This document shows, piece by piece, positions 50,068 through 60,570 of a stretch of DNA of 64,000 bases; the first letter of the stretch is position 1, and the number at the start of each line of letters is the position of its first letter. The position numbers and the translations under genes are program-made. The DNA is taken from assembly GCA_018069465.1 (NCBI GenBank), contig JAGPUW010000025.1, forward strand, positions 62,001-126,000, in the 5' to 3' direction. This DNA is from Gammaproteobacteria bacterium. Its GTDB lineage: Bacteria; Pseudomonadota; Gammaproteobacteria; Pseudomonadales; Porticoccaceae. Under the pieces are notes generated by a model that saw nothing but the letters and a program-made list of their open reading frames with translations, searched no databases and was not told where the DNA came from.

Positions 50068-51051
50068 GTGAATGACAGCGATGTAAGCGGCATCGAGTTT
50101 TTCCCCATTGATGTTGAACAGTGCGATTGGCAGGGTTCCCAGCAAGTACTGATGGACATTCGCCGCCAGGTCTTTATTGACGAACAGGGGGTGCCAGAAG
50201 CAGAGGAGTTCGGCGCGGAAGATAACAGTGCCACCCACTGGATCGCCTACGGTGCGGATAATGTCCCCATGGGCACCGCCCGCTTACTCGGCGATAAGGT
50301 CGGCCGCATGGCGGTATTAAAAGCCCACCGACAGCGCGGTGTGGGTTCTGCACTGATGCGTCAGATTATTCGCTATGCCGCAAAAACCGGGCTGGAACGT
50401 ATTCAGCTTGATGCCCAGTTACACGCCATACCCTTTTATGAAGGCATGAAATTTGCGACCGACGGCGCCATCTTTGACGATGTGGGCATCCCCCACCAGC
50501 ACATGAGCCTCGCTCTAAAGCATTTTTTAAACCCCCGAGTGGCGCCCACACCCGTAGATATCAGTGCAGAAGAACGCAGCCATATCGCCCTGGACAGCGC
50601 CGAGGGTTTCGCCCAGCAAGCCATTGTTTTGGCTCAGAGAGCCCAGCGTCAGATTCGTATTTTCAGCCCCGCGCTCGACCCCAATATTTTTGACAACGAT
50701 GAGCTACGCAGTCAATTATTCAACTTTGCCCGTCAGCATCCCTATGCCGAGATTCATATTCTGGTGCAAAATCCACAGCTACTAGTGCAAAACGGCCACC
50801 GTTTATTACACCTCTATCATCGCTTGCCGAGTCGCGTACAAATGCGCACGCTAAAATCCGACTGCAAAACATCCCATACCGAATTTATGCTCACCGATCA
50901 GGCTGGCATTCTCTACAAACAGTCTCAAAACCGCTATACCGGTTACGCCGTGTATTGGTCGCCGCTGGACGCGACAGAGCTAGCCAATGAATTTGACACA
51001 CTGTGGAATGCCAGCGAAGTTGATCCGGAGCTGCGTAATCTACCTATGTAA
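50068..51051 (+). CDS. GNAT N-acetyltransferase fused to a DUF7931-like domain
   Basis: The N-terminal half (about 15-150) is a GNAT acetyltransferase with the acetyl-CoA loop RQRGVGSALMRQII and LDAQLHAIPFYEGMKF. The C-terminal half (about 165-325) resembles DUF7931, with IRIFSPALDPNIFDNDEL and HTEFMLTDQAG, a layout similar to one half of a phospholipase D-like fold but without a clear HKD motif. GTG at 50068 was chosen because AGGAG lies seven bases before it; a TTG at 50062 is too close. The substrate is unknown. Confidence 0.8.
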   Translation: MNDSDVSGIEFFPIDVEQCDWQGSQQVLMDIRRQVFIDEQGVPEAEEFGAEDNSATHWIAYGADNVPMGTARLLGDKVGRMAVLKAHRQRGVGSALMRQIIRYAAKTGLERIQLDAQLHAIPFYEGMKFATDGAIFDDVGIPHQHMSLALKHFLNPRVAPTPVDISAEERSHIALDSAEGFAQQAIVLAQRAQRQIRIFSPALDPNIFDNDELRSQLFNFARQHPYAEIHILVQNPQLLVQNGHRLLHLYHRLPSRVQMRTLKSDCKTSHTEFMLTDQAGILYKQSQNRYTGYAVYWSPLDATELANEFDTLWNASEVDPELRNLPM

Positions 51052-51259
51052 AGGTCATTGCGCAGGTGTCATTATGCAGCCGTCATCAAAGGTTTCTGCG
51101 GCGCTAAAACCCTATTTATCAGAGGGCTTTAGCGAGTGCAGCCGATGACATTAAGCAGCGCAAAGGCCCCGTGGTTTGACAACGACCATTAATCGCCAAA
51201 CGCTATATCCTCTATGTAAACCAGATATAATAAAAGGGTTCAGGGGAATTGAAATTTAT

Positions 51260-53257
51260 ATGACATATTCGAAACAAGCGCTCAAAACATTCATTCGACC
51301 TTCACTACAAACCCTGTTCGCCGGCTTCATTCTCTTAACCCACAACGCCGTGGCCAATGGCGCTAGCCAGTATTCAGAAAGCGACTTTTTAGAGCCCATC
51401 CCCAACGTCGAAGCGGCCACCCGTTACAGCATGCCCCTGTCAGAATCACCCTCTTCAGTGACGCTGATTACCCGCGAAATGATCGACGCCATGCCCATGG
51501 TCAATTTTGTCGACGTGTTGAAATTAGCGCCAGGGTTTCAGGTGTTTTTCGCCAACGCATCGATTCAAGCCGTTACCGTCAACGGCCAAAGTGATCGCTT
51601 CCCGAGGCGCCTGGAAATCCGCGTCGATGGCAGAACGGTGTACACCCCTATCAACTCATCGCTGTCCTGGGAATCCCTTGGCCTCACCAGCAATGACATT
51701 GCCTATATCGAAGTGGTCAGAGGTTCCAACGTCGCCGCCTATGGCGCCAATGCTGTACAGGGTGCCGTCAACATTTATACCCGCAACCCATTAACGGACA
51801 GCGGCACTGAAGTGAGCCTTAGCGCGGGCGACTGGCAGACCCGCAATACGAGCCTGCGACACGCCTTTAGAAGCGACTCAGCGGCTTACACGCTGCGAGC
51901 CAATTACCGTGAAAATCAAGGCTTTGACCACCTCGACGACCAAAGCTATGCCGACAGCGCCGCTCTGCAGGGTGTTTACACGCCTTCTCTGGGCGATGAG
52001 TTTCAATGGGAGGTAGGTTATAGCGACGGTAATTTCGGCTTTGGCGATGGCGATCGGCCCGAGGGCTTTGTCGATGAAGACATCGACACCCAGTGGCTTG
52101 CACTGGGCTGGAAACACCAGTCCGGCCGACATACCCTCAAGCTCAACGGTGCCGTCAACCTTGGCACTTATGATCGCAGCCAACGAGTACTGCTCACCGA
52201 AGAGCTAGACATTAGCCTGCTCGAACTCAACACGCTCTACCCCGGCCAGGTCGACAAACTGATCGAAGTTGAGGATGGCAAGCGCGAATACGAGCAGTAC
52301 GATATCGAACTAGAACATCATATTACCCTCAACAGTGGGCGTCACTTTCTCTGGGGGGCCGGTGTTCGCCATCAGAATTTAACCGCGCCCGCTGAGTTCG
52401 GTGGCGACTCAGACTCCAGTGCCAACATTTTCTTTCTGTTTAGCAATATCGACTGGTCTTTTAATCAATATTGGCAGGCCAATCTGGGCCTGATGGCCGA
52501 AGACCACGAGCAGCAGGACAGCGAACTCTCACCCCGGCTCGCGATTAACTATCACCTCAATCAAAACCACCACTTTCGCGCCAGCGCCAGCGTCGCCTAT
52601 CGCCAGCCCTCACTCTACGAAAAAGAACGCTTAATACAGCGGGAACTTGATTCCGGTGCCATCGCCGATCTGATTTTTATCAGCGACCCCGACCTCACTT
52701 CGGAGAAATTCGAGACCTATGAGTTTGCTTATCTCGGCTACTGGTTCCATAACAAACTGAGTCTCGACTACCGACTGTTCAGGGAGTATCTCGATGACGA
52801 GATCCTCTACGTCAAACACCCCAACAATGACATTAATAACAAATTCCGCCAGCTAGAAAACGCAGGTAACAACAGAACCAGCGGCTACGAGACGCAAATC
52901 CAGTGGCGGCCAGATAACAGCTGGCTCATTTCCGCCCAATATTACAATACGCGGATGCTCAAAAAGGTGCGCTCAGCAGAGCATATCGCGAGTTTATTGC
53001 TCAGTAAAAAGTTTGCTCATCACTGGCAAATAAGCGGCTCTTTTTCTCATCAGTCTGCCATCAAATGGCTGAGGGGAGTCGAAGTGCCCAGTTGGCATCG
53101 CTATGATTTGAAAGTCAGCAAGGGCTGGCACTTGAATGGAGCCAATATCGATCTGGCGCTTATTGTGCAAAATATTAGCGATGAAGAGTATCTGGAATAC
53201 CAGGCTGGCAACCAGTTTGAGCAGATGACCTTCTTAGACCTTAAGGTCAGTTTCTAA
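51260..53257 (+). CDS. TonB-dependent outer-membrane receptor
   Basis: This 665-residue receptor takes up a large nutrient through the outer membrane using TonB energy. It has a signal peptide (about 1-33, ending HNAVANG), a plug domain (about 55-170; SSVTLITREMIDAMP, VDVLKLAPGF, VVRGSNVAAYGANAVQGAVNI) and a beta-barrel ending in the usual aromatic residue (DLKVSF). The open frame starts 28 codons upstream with TTG, but the ATG at 51260 gives a proper signal peptide. The ligand is not known. It stands alone before a strong terminator. Confidence 0.9.
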   Translation: MTYSKQALKTFIRPSLQTLFAGFILLTHNAVANGASQYSESDFLEPIPNVEAATRYSMPLSESPSSVTLITREMIDAMPMVNFVDVLKLAPGFQVFFANASIQAVTVNGQSDRFPRRLEIRVDGRTVYTPINSSLSWESLGLTSNDIAYIEVVRGSNVAAYGANAVQGAVNIYTRNPLTDSGTEVSLSAGDWQTRNTSLRHAFRSDSAAYTLRANYRENQGFDHLDDQSYADSAALQGVYTPSLGDEFQWEVGYSDGNFGFGDGDRPEGFVDEDIDTQWLALGWKHQSGRHTLKLNGAVNLGTYDRSQRVLLTEELDISLLELNTLYPGQVDKLIEVEDGKREYEQYDIELEHHITLNSGRHFLWGAGVRHQNLTAPAEFGGDSDSSANIFFLFSNIDWSFNQYWQANLGLMAEDHEQQDSELSPRLAINYHLNQNHHFRASASVAYRQPSLYEKERLIQRELDSGAIADLIFISDPDLTSEKFETYEFAYLGYWFHNKLSLDYRLFREYLDDEILYVKHPNNDINNKFRQLENAGNNRTSGYETQIQWRPDNSWLISAQYYNTRMLKKVRSAEHIASLLLSKKFAHHWQISGSFSHQSAIKWLRGVEVPSWHRYDLKVSKGWHLNGANIDLALIVQNISDEEYLEYQAGNQFEQMTFLDLKVSF

Positions 53258-53318
53258 GCCTACCCAGCGCGCAGCATAGAAAACCACAGGCAATTTCGAC
53301 CCTGGATTGAGACAATAA

Positions 53319-53358
53319 AAAACCCCGCCACTGATCCTATATAAAGTGGCGGGGTTTT
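53319..53358. terminator. Bidirectional intrinsic terminator
   Basis: Arms 53319-53331 (AAAACCCCGCCAC) and 53346-53358 pair perfectly over 13 bases around a 14-base loop and give T-runs on both strands. It lies between the convergent TonB receptor and glcB genes and should end both transcripts. Confidence 0.9.
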
Positions 53359-53371
53359 AGTGGGTCCACTT

Positions 53372-55543
53372 TTAAGCGGACTGCTTAGCCTTGCGGCGCA
53401 TAGCGTGTAGTACCGGCTCGGTATATCCACTGGGTTGCTCGCAACCTTTGAAAACTAATTCACAGGCTGCCTGAAAGGCGATATTGCCGTCAAAATCTGC
53501 CGCCATGGGTCGGTAAACAGGGTCATTAGCATTCTGCTCATCAACCACCTCAGCCATCTTCTTCATCACCGCGAGCACCTGCTCCTGGCTGCAAATGTTA
53601 TGGCGCAACCAGTTGGCAATATGCTGGCTAGATATCCGCAATGTCGCCCTGTCTTCCATTAAACCCACGTGGTTGATGTCGGGCACTTTCGAACAGCCAA
53701 CGCCCTGATCAATCCAGCGCACCACGTAACCGAGAATGCCCTGGGCGTTGTTTTCCAGTTCCCGCTCAATGTCTGCCGTTGACAGTTCAATATCACCGAG
53801 CAGTGGAATGGTCAGTATGTCGTCCAAACTGGCGCGTGGCTGGCCAGTGAGTTCTTGCTGACGTGCGGCCACATCCACCTGGTGATAGTGCATCACGTGC
53901 AGACTAGCCGCCGTTGGCGATGGCACCCAGGCGCAGTTGGCTCCGGCCTGGGGATGGGCAATTTTCTGCGTCATCATATCCGCCATCAAGTCTGGCATCG
54001 CCCACATGCCCTTGCCAATTTGCGCCTTGCCGCTTAAACCACAGGCGAGGCCAACATCGACATTCCAGTCTTCATAGGCGCTGATCCAGGCCTGCTGCTT
54101 CATCATGCCTTTGGGCACCATCGGTCCGGCGGCCATGCTGGTGTGCATTTCATCACCGGTGCGATCGAGAAAGCCGGTGTTAATAAAGATCACCCGATCG
54201 CTAGCTTCACGGATACAGGCCTGTAAGTTGACCGTGGTGCGACGCTCCTCATCCATAATGCCAATTTTCAGCGTGCGCTCGGCCATGCCCAGTGCCTGTT
54301 CGATACGGGCGAACAATTGCACGGTAAAGGCCACTTCATCGGGGCCGTGCATTTTCGGCTTAACAATGTAAACACTGCCAGTGCGCGAGTTTTGATAGGC
54401 GCTGTTCCCCTGTAAATCGTGGAGGGCGATCAATGACGTGATCACGCCATCCATAATGCCTTCTGGCACTTCTTTGCCGCCGTCGTACAGAATGGCATCG
54501 CTGGTCATCAGGTGGCCGACGTTGCGAATCAGCAACAGGCTACGACCCGGCAGGGTCAACTCACTGCCATCGAGGGCGGTGTAAGTGCGGTCGGCATTGA
54601 GGGTGCGACTGACCGTTTTGCCGCCCTTGTCAAAGGCGTCGCAGAGGTCGCCCTTCATCAAGCCCAGCCAGTTGCTATAGGCCGTGCACTTATCTTCGGC
54701 GTCAACGGTGGCGACAGAATCTTCGCAATCTTGAATCGTACTGATAGCCGACTCAAGGTATAAATCCTTGATGCCTGCGGCGTCATCCCGGCCGACATAA
54801 TGGCTAGAATCAAACTGAACTTCTATGTGTAAGCCATTATTTTTTAACAGAATGCTTTCTGGTTTTTCTGCATCACCAAGATAGCCAAGCACTTGCTCTG
54901 CCCGCTCAAGAGTGACCACGTCTCCGCTTTTAAGGGTAGCGGCAAGAGCGCCATTGGCAATGCTATAAGCCACGGCATCATGATGACTGCCAGCGGCCAG
55001 AGGCATACTTTGATCGAGCAGGTCGCGACCGTAGGCGATCACTTTGGCGCCGCGTAGCGCGTTGTAGCCCGGGCCTTTGTCAGCGCCGCCCTCTTCACTG
55101 ATCACGTCGTTGCCATAAAGCGCATCGTACAAACTGCCCCAACGGGCATTGGCGGCATTGAGGGAATAGCGGGCGTTGGTGATGGGCACCACCAGTTGTG
55201 GGCCGGCGATGGCACAAATCTCGGCATCAACATTTTCGGTGGTGATAGAAAAGCGCTCACCCGCCGGTACTAAGTAATCAATATCCTGTAAAAACTGGCG
55301 ATAAGCACTAGCATCGTGGGGCTGACCCGCTCGCGCCTCGTGCCATTGATCAATTTGTGTTTGAAAGCTCTCACGAATAGCCAGCAACTGGGCATTGCGC
55401 GGCCCCAGGTCATTGAGGATAGACTCAAAGTCAGCCCAGAATTTGTCGCTGTCGACTCCCGTACCCGGAATGACTTGCTCGTTAACGAGTTGGTAAAGTT
55501 CGTTGGCGATCTGTAATCCGCCAATCTGGATTCGTTCGTTCAT
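53372..55543 (-). CDS. glcB: Malate synthase G
   Basis: This enzyme joins glyoxylate and acetyl-CoA to malate, used in growth on glycolate, acetate or fatty acids. From the ATG at 55543 it has 723 residues, the same as E. coli GlcB. The G-type signs are the large N-terminal insert, [22 protein letters not shown], and [11 protein letters not shown], with the catalytic aspartate near the C-terminal domain. An upstream GTG at 55576 is also open but the shorter form fits the family. Isocitrate lyase is not in the window. Confidence 0.95.
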   Translation of the reverse strand: MNERIQIGGLQIANELYQLVNEQVIPGTGVDSDKFWADFESILNDLGPRNAQLLAIRESFQTQIDQWHEARAGQPHDASAYRQFLQDIDYLVPAGERFSITTENVDAEICAIAGPQLVVPITNARYSLNAANARWGSLYDALYGNDVISEEGGADKGPGYNALRGAKVIAYGRDLLDQSMPLAAGSHHDAVAYSIANGALAATLKSGDVVTLERAEQVLGYLGDAEKPESILLKNNGLHIEVQFDSSHYVGRDDAAGIKDLYLESAISTIQDCEDSVATVDAEDKCTAYSNWLGLMKGDLCDAFDKGGKTVSRTLNADRTYTALDGSELTLPGRSLLLIRNVGHLMTSDAILYDGGKEVPEGIMDGVITSLIALHDLQGNSAYQNSRTGSVYIVKPKMHGPDEVAFTVQLFARIEQALGMAERTLKIGIMDEERRTTVNLQACIREASDRVIFINTGFLDRTGDEMHTSMAAGPMVPKGMMKQQAWISAYEDWNVDVGLACGLSGKAQIGKGMWAMPDLMADMMTQKIAHPQAGANCAWVPSPTAASLHVMHYHQVDVAARQQELTGQPRASLDDILTIPLLGDIELSTADIERELENNAQGILGYVVRWIDQGVGCSKVPDINHVGLMEDRATLRISSQHIANWLRHNICSQEQVLAVMKKMAEVVDEQNANDPVYRPMAADFDGNIAFQAACELVFKGCEQPSGYTEPVLHAMRRKAKQSA

Positions 55544-55664
55544 GGGCTCGGCTCTCCGCTGTAGCGTTAATCTCACATTCTATTACGCCGTCGATGGATT
55601 TATCTAATTTATCGTTTTTATTCCCAGTATTCACTATAGCTATTATGCTCACCCGCTGCCGTCC

Positions 55665-56609
55665 TTAAACCTGCCCCTCCCGGCGGGCGATATCGGCCAG
55701 TAAACGGCGTATCCATTGATGATCCGGATTGTGTTGCAGCAAAGGGCTCCAGGCCATTTTCAATTCAAAGCTGGGAATGTCAAAGGGGGGTGGCCGCAGA
55801 GCGACACGCTTATTGTTAAGTTGCAGGCGCGCCAGGCGAGTGGGGATGGTGACGATCAAGTCTGGCTGCTGGGCGAGCTCGACAGCCACCTGATAATGGC
55901 GGGTAAACACAGCAATGTGGCGCGTCTTGCCAATATTCTTAAGGGCCTCATCAACCCGACCGACACGCTGGGCATCTCGCGGGTTCATGCCGACACTGGC
56001 GCCCATGCCGGTTTTACTGACCCAGACGTGACGGCCGAGCAGGTAGTTATCGAGGCTAAACTCACTCAGCAGCGGGTTTTCTGTACTCAGCAAACAGGAG
56101 AAGTCGTCCTCCCACACGGTGAGCTGATGGAAGGACTGGGGCATCTCGTCAAAGCGATTGAGGAGCATGTCGACGCGGCCCTGCTCCACATCCTGCAGGC
56201 GCACATCACTAGGCGTAAGAATGTCGAGGGTAATACCCGGCGCCAGACGAGATAGCTCGCTGAGCAGAGGTGCTATCAGCGTCGACTCTGCATAGTCACT
56301 GGCCATAATGCGGAACACCCTTTCCGCCGTCAGTGCGTCAAAGTCTTTCTGCGGCTGCACTGCCCTGTCAATATTGGCGAGAATATCGCGCACCTGGGGT
56401 TGCAGTTCCAGCGCCCGCTGGGTGGGACTCATGCCATCGCTGGTGCGAATCAACAGCGGATCTTCGAACAAATCACGCAAGCGCCGCAGGCCATTACTCA
56501 TCGCCGGCTGGGTGATACCCAACTGTGCTGCCGACTTGGTGACATTGCGCTCGTGGAGGAGGACATCCAGGTAAACCAGCAGATTTAAATCTATACGACG
56601 TAAATTCAT
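55665..56609 (-). CDS. LysR-family transcriptional regulator
   Basis: This 314-residue regulator has a winged helix-turn-helix (about residues 5-65; LDVLLHERNVTKSAAQLGITQ) and a LysR substrate-binding domain (about 90-305). ATG at 56609 follows the usual MNLRRIDLNLL start; a TTG four codons upstream is less likely. It lies upstream of glcB on the same strand, 121 bases away, so control of glyoxylate metabolism is possible. Its effector is unknown. Confidence 0.88.
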   Translation of the reverse strand: MNLRRIDLNLLVYLDVLLHERNVTKSAAQLGITQPAMSNGLRRLRDLFEDPLLIRTSDGMSPTQRALELQPQVRDILANIDRAVQPQKDFDALTAERVFRIMASDYAESTLIAPLLSELSRLAPGITLDILTPSDVRLQDVEQGRVDMLLNRFDEMPQSFHQLTVWEDDFSCLLSTENPLLSEFSLDNYLLGRHVWVSKTGMGASVGMNPRDAQRVGRVDEALKNIGKTRHIAVFTRHYQVAVELAQQPDLIVTIPTRLARLQLNNKRVALRPPPFDIPSFELKMAWSPLLQHNPDHQWIRRLLADIARREGQV

Positions 56610-56720
56610 AACATTAATCAACTAACAAGGCGCAATAAACGGGGTGAATTATGCCATGGCCCAGCGGGATTCACCAAGCTGTGATCTCAATGCTCAGGCA
56701 AAGCCACTCTGCCTTTTAGG

Positions 56721-57698
56721 CTATTGATTTTTAACGCGATAGATGAGCGTTTGCGGATGAAAACCAAACCAGGCAAACCAGTAGGCACTGACACTCGGCA
56801 ACTGCTGCCCCTCCGCGTCGAGCACATAGGCACTCTGCGCTGCCTGTGACCAGACAATCTCTACCTTTTTGCCGGCGACAATATCCTCAAAAACCCCCTG
56901 CGAGTTAGCCAGCTCGGAGTAGGGATAGGCTTTATCAACACCATTGATGGAAAGCCCCAGCACCCGCTCTTTTGCCCCCAGGGCATCACTCTTATGGGCT
57001 ACCGGAAACCACAGCTGCTCAGAGCTTTCATAGCCGGCATAGGGATTTTGGCTATAGCTCATGCCCGGGGCACTGGCTGTACTGAGCAATAATGTCTCGG
57101 GGTAACGCTGCTGCCATTCGCCCCACGAGGTGTGGGTCGCTGTCACTAAGGTCAAGCGCTCACCGCGACGGAGGCCACTAATCGCCTGCAACATCAGCTG
57201 CGACCAGAGAGATTCGCTCTCGCGGTCGTAGAGCAACACATCGCTGTTATAGAGCAAACCGGAGACCCCAAAGGTACTTGCCGCCTGAGCAGATGGCAGT
57301 AAAAAAACCACACCGCTACCGCACAGAGGGCAATAGGAAACAACCACAGCGGTGGCACCGAAGGTGTCGTTAACCACCTCGTGACGATTGAGCATGCGTA
57401 TCGGGTAGGCCCTGGCAATGCCCTTAAAAAACACCCCCATAACCCGTTCATTGCCGGCCAGATCTGCCTCGGTCGCAGGCATAAAAACCGGCTTATCGAT
57501 GGCCGGAATTCCATCGCGTGGTGGCCCACCGCGGAGGATTTGCGCTACCGGTACCAGGCTGGCACTGACGTCAAAACCGTTTTTAGTCTCCGCTGCCACT
57601 GCGCCCACCCACGCCATCAAACAAAAAAACAAGGTCACTCTCGTGGCACGATTGCGCCCAGCTAGCCGCCACCGTAAATTATGTACTAAACTGTTCAT
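56721..57698 (-). CDS. DUF3179 domain-containing exported protein
   Basis: This 325-residue protein from the ATG at 57698 has a signal peptide (to about residue 38, ending AVAAE) and a single DUF3179 domain. Family marks are MGVFFKGIARAYPI, VVVSYCPLCGSGVVF (with a Cys pair), LLYNSDVLLYDRESESLWSQ and a C-terminal AYPYSELANS. The function of the family is unknown; the conserved CPLCG is suggestive of metal or redox chemistry. A longer frame starts at 57800 with TTG but lacks a signal sequence at the right place. Confidence 0.8.
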   Translation of the reverse strand: MNSLVHNLRWRLAGRNRATRVTLFFCLMAWVGAVAAETKNGFDVSASLVPVAQILRGGPPRDGIPAIDKPVFMPATEADLAGNERVMGVFFKGIARAYPIRMLNRHEVVNDTFGATAVVVSYCPLCGSGVVFLLPSAQAASTFGVSGLLYNSDVLLYDRESESLWSQLMLQAISGLRRGERLTLVTATHTSWGEWQQRYPETLLLSTASAPGMSYSQNPYAGYESSEQLWFPVAHKSDALGAKERVLGLSINGVDKAYPYSELANSQGVFEDIVAGKKVEIVWSQAAQSAYVLDAEGQQLPSVSAYWFAWFGFHPQTLIYRVKNQ

Positions 57699-57827
57699 AG
57701 GGCTTTGAGAGATTACCGGGAAAGGAGTTCCCGACGCAGTGAGTTCTCGCCACTTAGCCCTAGCACAAGCCAGCCAAAACACCTTAAAGGACACCAGCAA
57801 CGAACATCAAAAAAAGGATTTTTTGAG

Positions 57828-58619
57828 ATGAATACAAGTAAGCCTGTATTGCACCGCTCGCTAAAAAGCCCCATCTACACGGATAATGGCTTTGCCTTAA
57901 AGCGCATACTCGCCGCTGCCAGTTATAAACTCTTGCCCGGAGCCTGTCTGCTTTGCGGCCTGTCCGCCGGGGGAGATATTGACCTGTGTGGGGCCTGTGA
58001 ACGCAGCCTGCCGCGACTGGACAAGCATTGCGATATTTGCGCCAACCCCCTTAACTGTCCCGGTATTTGTGGGCGCTGCCTCAGTCAACGCCCCAGTTTT
58101 AGCACCGTACAGGTGCCCCTGCTTTACCAATACCCGGTCGACCTGCTGTTACAACGCTTTAAATTTAGTGGCCAGCTCGCCGCCGGAAAAGTGCTGTCGC
58201 AACTACTGGCGAGGCACATTAAACAACAGGTCGACAGCGGCAAATGCACATTGCCCGAGCTGCTAATCCCCGTCCCTCTCCACTGGAAAAAACGTTTTAC
58301 CCGCGGCTTTAATCAAAGTGAAGTCATCACCCGTGAGCTGTCCCGCGAACTCGACATAAAATACTGCCGACAGGCCATCAAGCGTGTCGTCAATACCCCG
58401 CCCCAGCACAAACTTTCCCGCAAAGAGCGTCAGCGTATTCCCCACAGTGCCTTTGCAGCAGGCAGGAAGAGCAGGCTTTTACACGGCGCCCGTATTGCAC
58501 TGGTCGACGATGTACTAACCACGGGCAGCACCGTGGAAGCACTCAGCCGCTGCTTGATGAAAGAGGGGGCAAAGTCGGTGGAAATATGGCTACTTGCCCG
58601 CACACCACTGGATAATTAG
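57828..58619 (+). CDS. comF: ComF family phosphoribosyltransferase-like protein
   Basis: This 263-residue protein has an N-terminal zinc-finger-like region with several Cys pairs (CLLC, CGAC, CDIC, CGRC; about 36-85) and a phosphoribosyltransferase fold with the PRPP loop LVDDVLTTGST (about 224-234). ComF proteins are needed for DNA uptake in natural transformation and may help PriA-dependent restart on single strands. The open frame extends back to 57705, but the ATG at 57828 has AAGGA ten bases upstream. Divergent from the DUF3179 gene. Confidence 0.88.
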   Translation: MNTSKPVLHRSLKSPIYTDNGFALKRILAAASYKLLPGACLLCGLSAGGDIDLCGACERSLPRLDKHCDICANPLNCPGICGRCLSQRPSFSTVQVPLLYQYPVDLLLQRFKFSGQLAAGKVLSQLLARHIKQQVDSGKCTLPELLIPVPLHWKKRFTRGFNQSEVITRELSRELDIKYCRQAIKRVVNTPPQHKLSRKERQRIPHSAFAAGRKSRLLHGARIALVDDVLTTGSTVEALSRCLMKEGAKSVEIWLLARTPLDN

Positions 58620-58666
58620 GCTGAGGATTCGGATAATGGTGCAATGATTCAGCAAACGGCTTAAAG

Positions 58667-59488
58667 ATGACACCTGCAAAGCAAACTCTCGCCAATCCCT
58701 GCAACGAAAGCCTCTGGCAACAGTTGGTTAATGAGGTCGCTGTAACCGCCCGCCACGAGCCCGTGCTCGCGGGGTTTTTGCATTCGACCATTTTAAATCA
58801 CAGCAATCTGGCCGCCGCGCTGAGCTTTCATCTCGCCAATAAACTACACAGCGATATCACCCCGGCGCTGTTGCTGCGGGAGGTTTTCGATGGCGCCTTT
58901 GCCAGCGACCCGACGATTATCGATAAGGCACGCTGCGATATTATTGCTATTTACGAGCGCGATTCAGCCAGCCACGATTTTTCTACCCCCTTTCTCTACT
59001 ACAAGGGCTTTCACGCCCTCACCGCTTATCGCGTTGCCCACTGGCTGTGGCACAACCAACGGCGACCACTGGCACTGGTGCTGCAAAACCGTATCTCGGT
59101 GGTGCTCGGTGTCGACATTCACCCCGCCGCACAAATAGGCAAGGGGATTATGTTCGACCACGCCACGGGCCTGGTGATTGGCGAAACAGCGGTGGTCGAA
59201 GATTGTGTATCCATTTTACAATCGGTGACACTGGGGGGCACGGGTAAAGAGTCCGGTGACCGCCATCCGAAGGTGCGTCGCGGCGTATTGATTGGCCCCG
59301 GCGCCAAAGTACTGGGCAATATTGAGATTGGCGAAGGGTCGATGGTCGCTGCGGCCAGCGTGGTTTTAAAAGATGTGCCGCCCCACTCCATCGTCGCCGG
59401 TGTACCGGCAAAAGTGGTTGGCTCAACCAGTGATGACGAACCCGCAGAAAAGATGGATCACGGACTTGAAGGCTGTGGTAGTAATTAA
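58667..59488 (+). CDS. cysE: Serine O-acetyltransferase
   Basis: CysE forms O-acetylserine from serine and acetyl-CoA, the first step of cysteine synthesis. The 273-residue protein has the N-terminal helical domain (to about 140) and a left-handed beta-helix of hexapeptide repeats (about 150-250) including HATGLVIGETAVVED, TLGGTGKESGDRHPKV and IGPGAKVLGNIEIGEGSMV. The C-terminal tail binds cysteine synthase in relatives; here it ends in CGSN rather than the usual isoleucine, so that contact may be weak or missing. Confidence 0.93.
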   Translation: MTPAKQTLANPCNESLWQQLVNEVAVTARHEPVLAGFLHSTILNHSNLAAALSFHLANKLHSDITPALLLREVFDGAFASDPTIIDKARCDIIAIYERDSASHDFSTPFLYYKGFHALTAYRVAHWLWHNQRRPLALVLQNRISVVLGVDIHPAAQIGKGIMFDHATGLVIGETAVVEDCVSILQSVTLGGTGKESGDRHPKVRRGVLIGPGAKVLGNIEIGEGSMVAAASVVLKDVPPHSIVAGVPAKVVGSTSDDEPAEKMDHGLEGCGSN

Positions 59489-59516
59489 AGGCTGTGGTAG
59501 TTAAAGGCCGCCGGCT

Positions 59517-60473
59517 TTAATCGGCAAAGGCGATAACCTCACGAATATGCTCCGCCCCCACGAGATGCATTAACAGGCGGTCGATACCCAGCGCCACCCC
59601 GGCGCAAGATGGCAGGCCCGCATCGAGGGCTGCCAGCAACTGTTCATCGGCGAGAATTTCAGGCTTACCCATGGCCTTGCGCTGGCGATTATCTTCACTA
59701 AAGCGACGCCGCTGCTCGCCGGCATTAAGCAACTCAAAGTAGCCGTTGGCCAACTCCCTGCGCTCCAGAAAAACCTCAAAACGCCGCGCCACGGTCACGC
59801 CATCGGCATCGACACCGAGCTGCGCCAGTGCACACAGGCACTCGGGGTAGTCGTGTACAAACACTATCCCCGGCGGTAAACGCGCTTCTATTTCAAAGCT
59901 AAAAATTAAATCCAGACACGTGGCGCGGCTCTCAGTGCTCATGTCTCGCTGGGCAATATCACTCGCCAGTGCGGCCAACTCGCCAAGACTAGCCCGATGG
60001 GGATCAAGACTCACCGTCGCCAGAAAAATGTCCCGGTAAGTCACACGTTGAGCCGCACTATCGGGCACACAAGCCACACTGCGCAGTAAATCAGCGACTT
60101 CTTCCATCAGCTGGTTTTCATCCCAGCCGGGGCGATACCACTCCAACAGCGTGAATTCAGGGTTGTGATAGCGGCCTCTGTCACCAGCACGAAAGGCTTT
60201 GGCAAGGGCATAAATTGCCCCACTACCCGCCGCCAACAGGCGCTTCATAAAATATTCGGGGGAGCTTTGCAGATAAGACCGAGGGGCCTCGGTGGACACG
60301 CTGTCGAGGTGGGGGTCACTGACTGTACACGCACCCAGCACGGGCAGGTCTACTTCGAGGACTCGGCGCAAAGCGAAGAAGTCTCGCACTTGCGCCAGCA
60401 GGCGCGCCCTTTTTATAAGCGCATCGTTTGTCGCTGTCGGTCGCCACGACAATGGCGACTCGCCCTCAGACAC
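59517..60473 (-). CDS. epmA: EF-P-(R)-beta-lysine ligase EpmA
   Basis: EpmA is a paralogue of lysyl-tRNA synthetase that attaches (R)-beta-lysine to Lys34 of elongation factor P. The 318-residue protein is the catalytic domain of class II LysRS alone, without an anticodon-binding domain: FRAGDRGRYHNPEFTLLEWYRPG (motif 2 area), EIEARLPPGIVFVHDYP, and motif 3 GVALGIDRLLMHLVG. Its substrate efp and the aminomutase epmB lie next to it. Confidence 0.95.
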   Translation of the reverse strand: MSEGESPLSWRPTATNDALIKRARLLAQVRDFFALRRVLEVDLPVLGACTVSDPHLDSVSTEAPRSYLQSSPEYFMKRLLAAGSGAIYALAKAFRAGDRGRYHNPEFTLLEWYRPGWDENQLMEEVADLLRSVACVPDSAAQRVTYRDIFLATVSLDPHRASLGELAALASDIAQRDMSTESRATCLDLIFSFEIEARLPPGIVFVHDYPECLCALAQLGVDADGVTVARRFEVFLERRELANGYFELLNAGEQRRRFSEDNRQRKAMGKPEILADEQLLAALDAGLPSCAGVALGIDRLLMHLVGAEHIREVIAFAD

Positions 60474-60570
60474 TATTGCCCAGTACCTTTCACAATTCGA
60501 TGGGTAAGTATTGGGCTGGCAGGCCGCTTATTGAGCGCGAAGTAATACCGGCAGCTAACTAACCGGCCCA

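Noticed and set aside
57705..57827. 41-codon N-terminal extension of comF
   Set aside because: It is polar and unlike ComF; the ATG at 57828 has a ribosome binding site and matches the family start.
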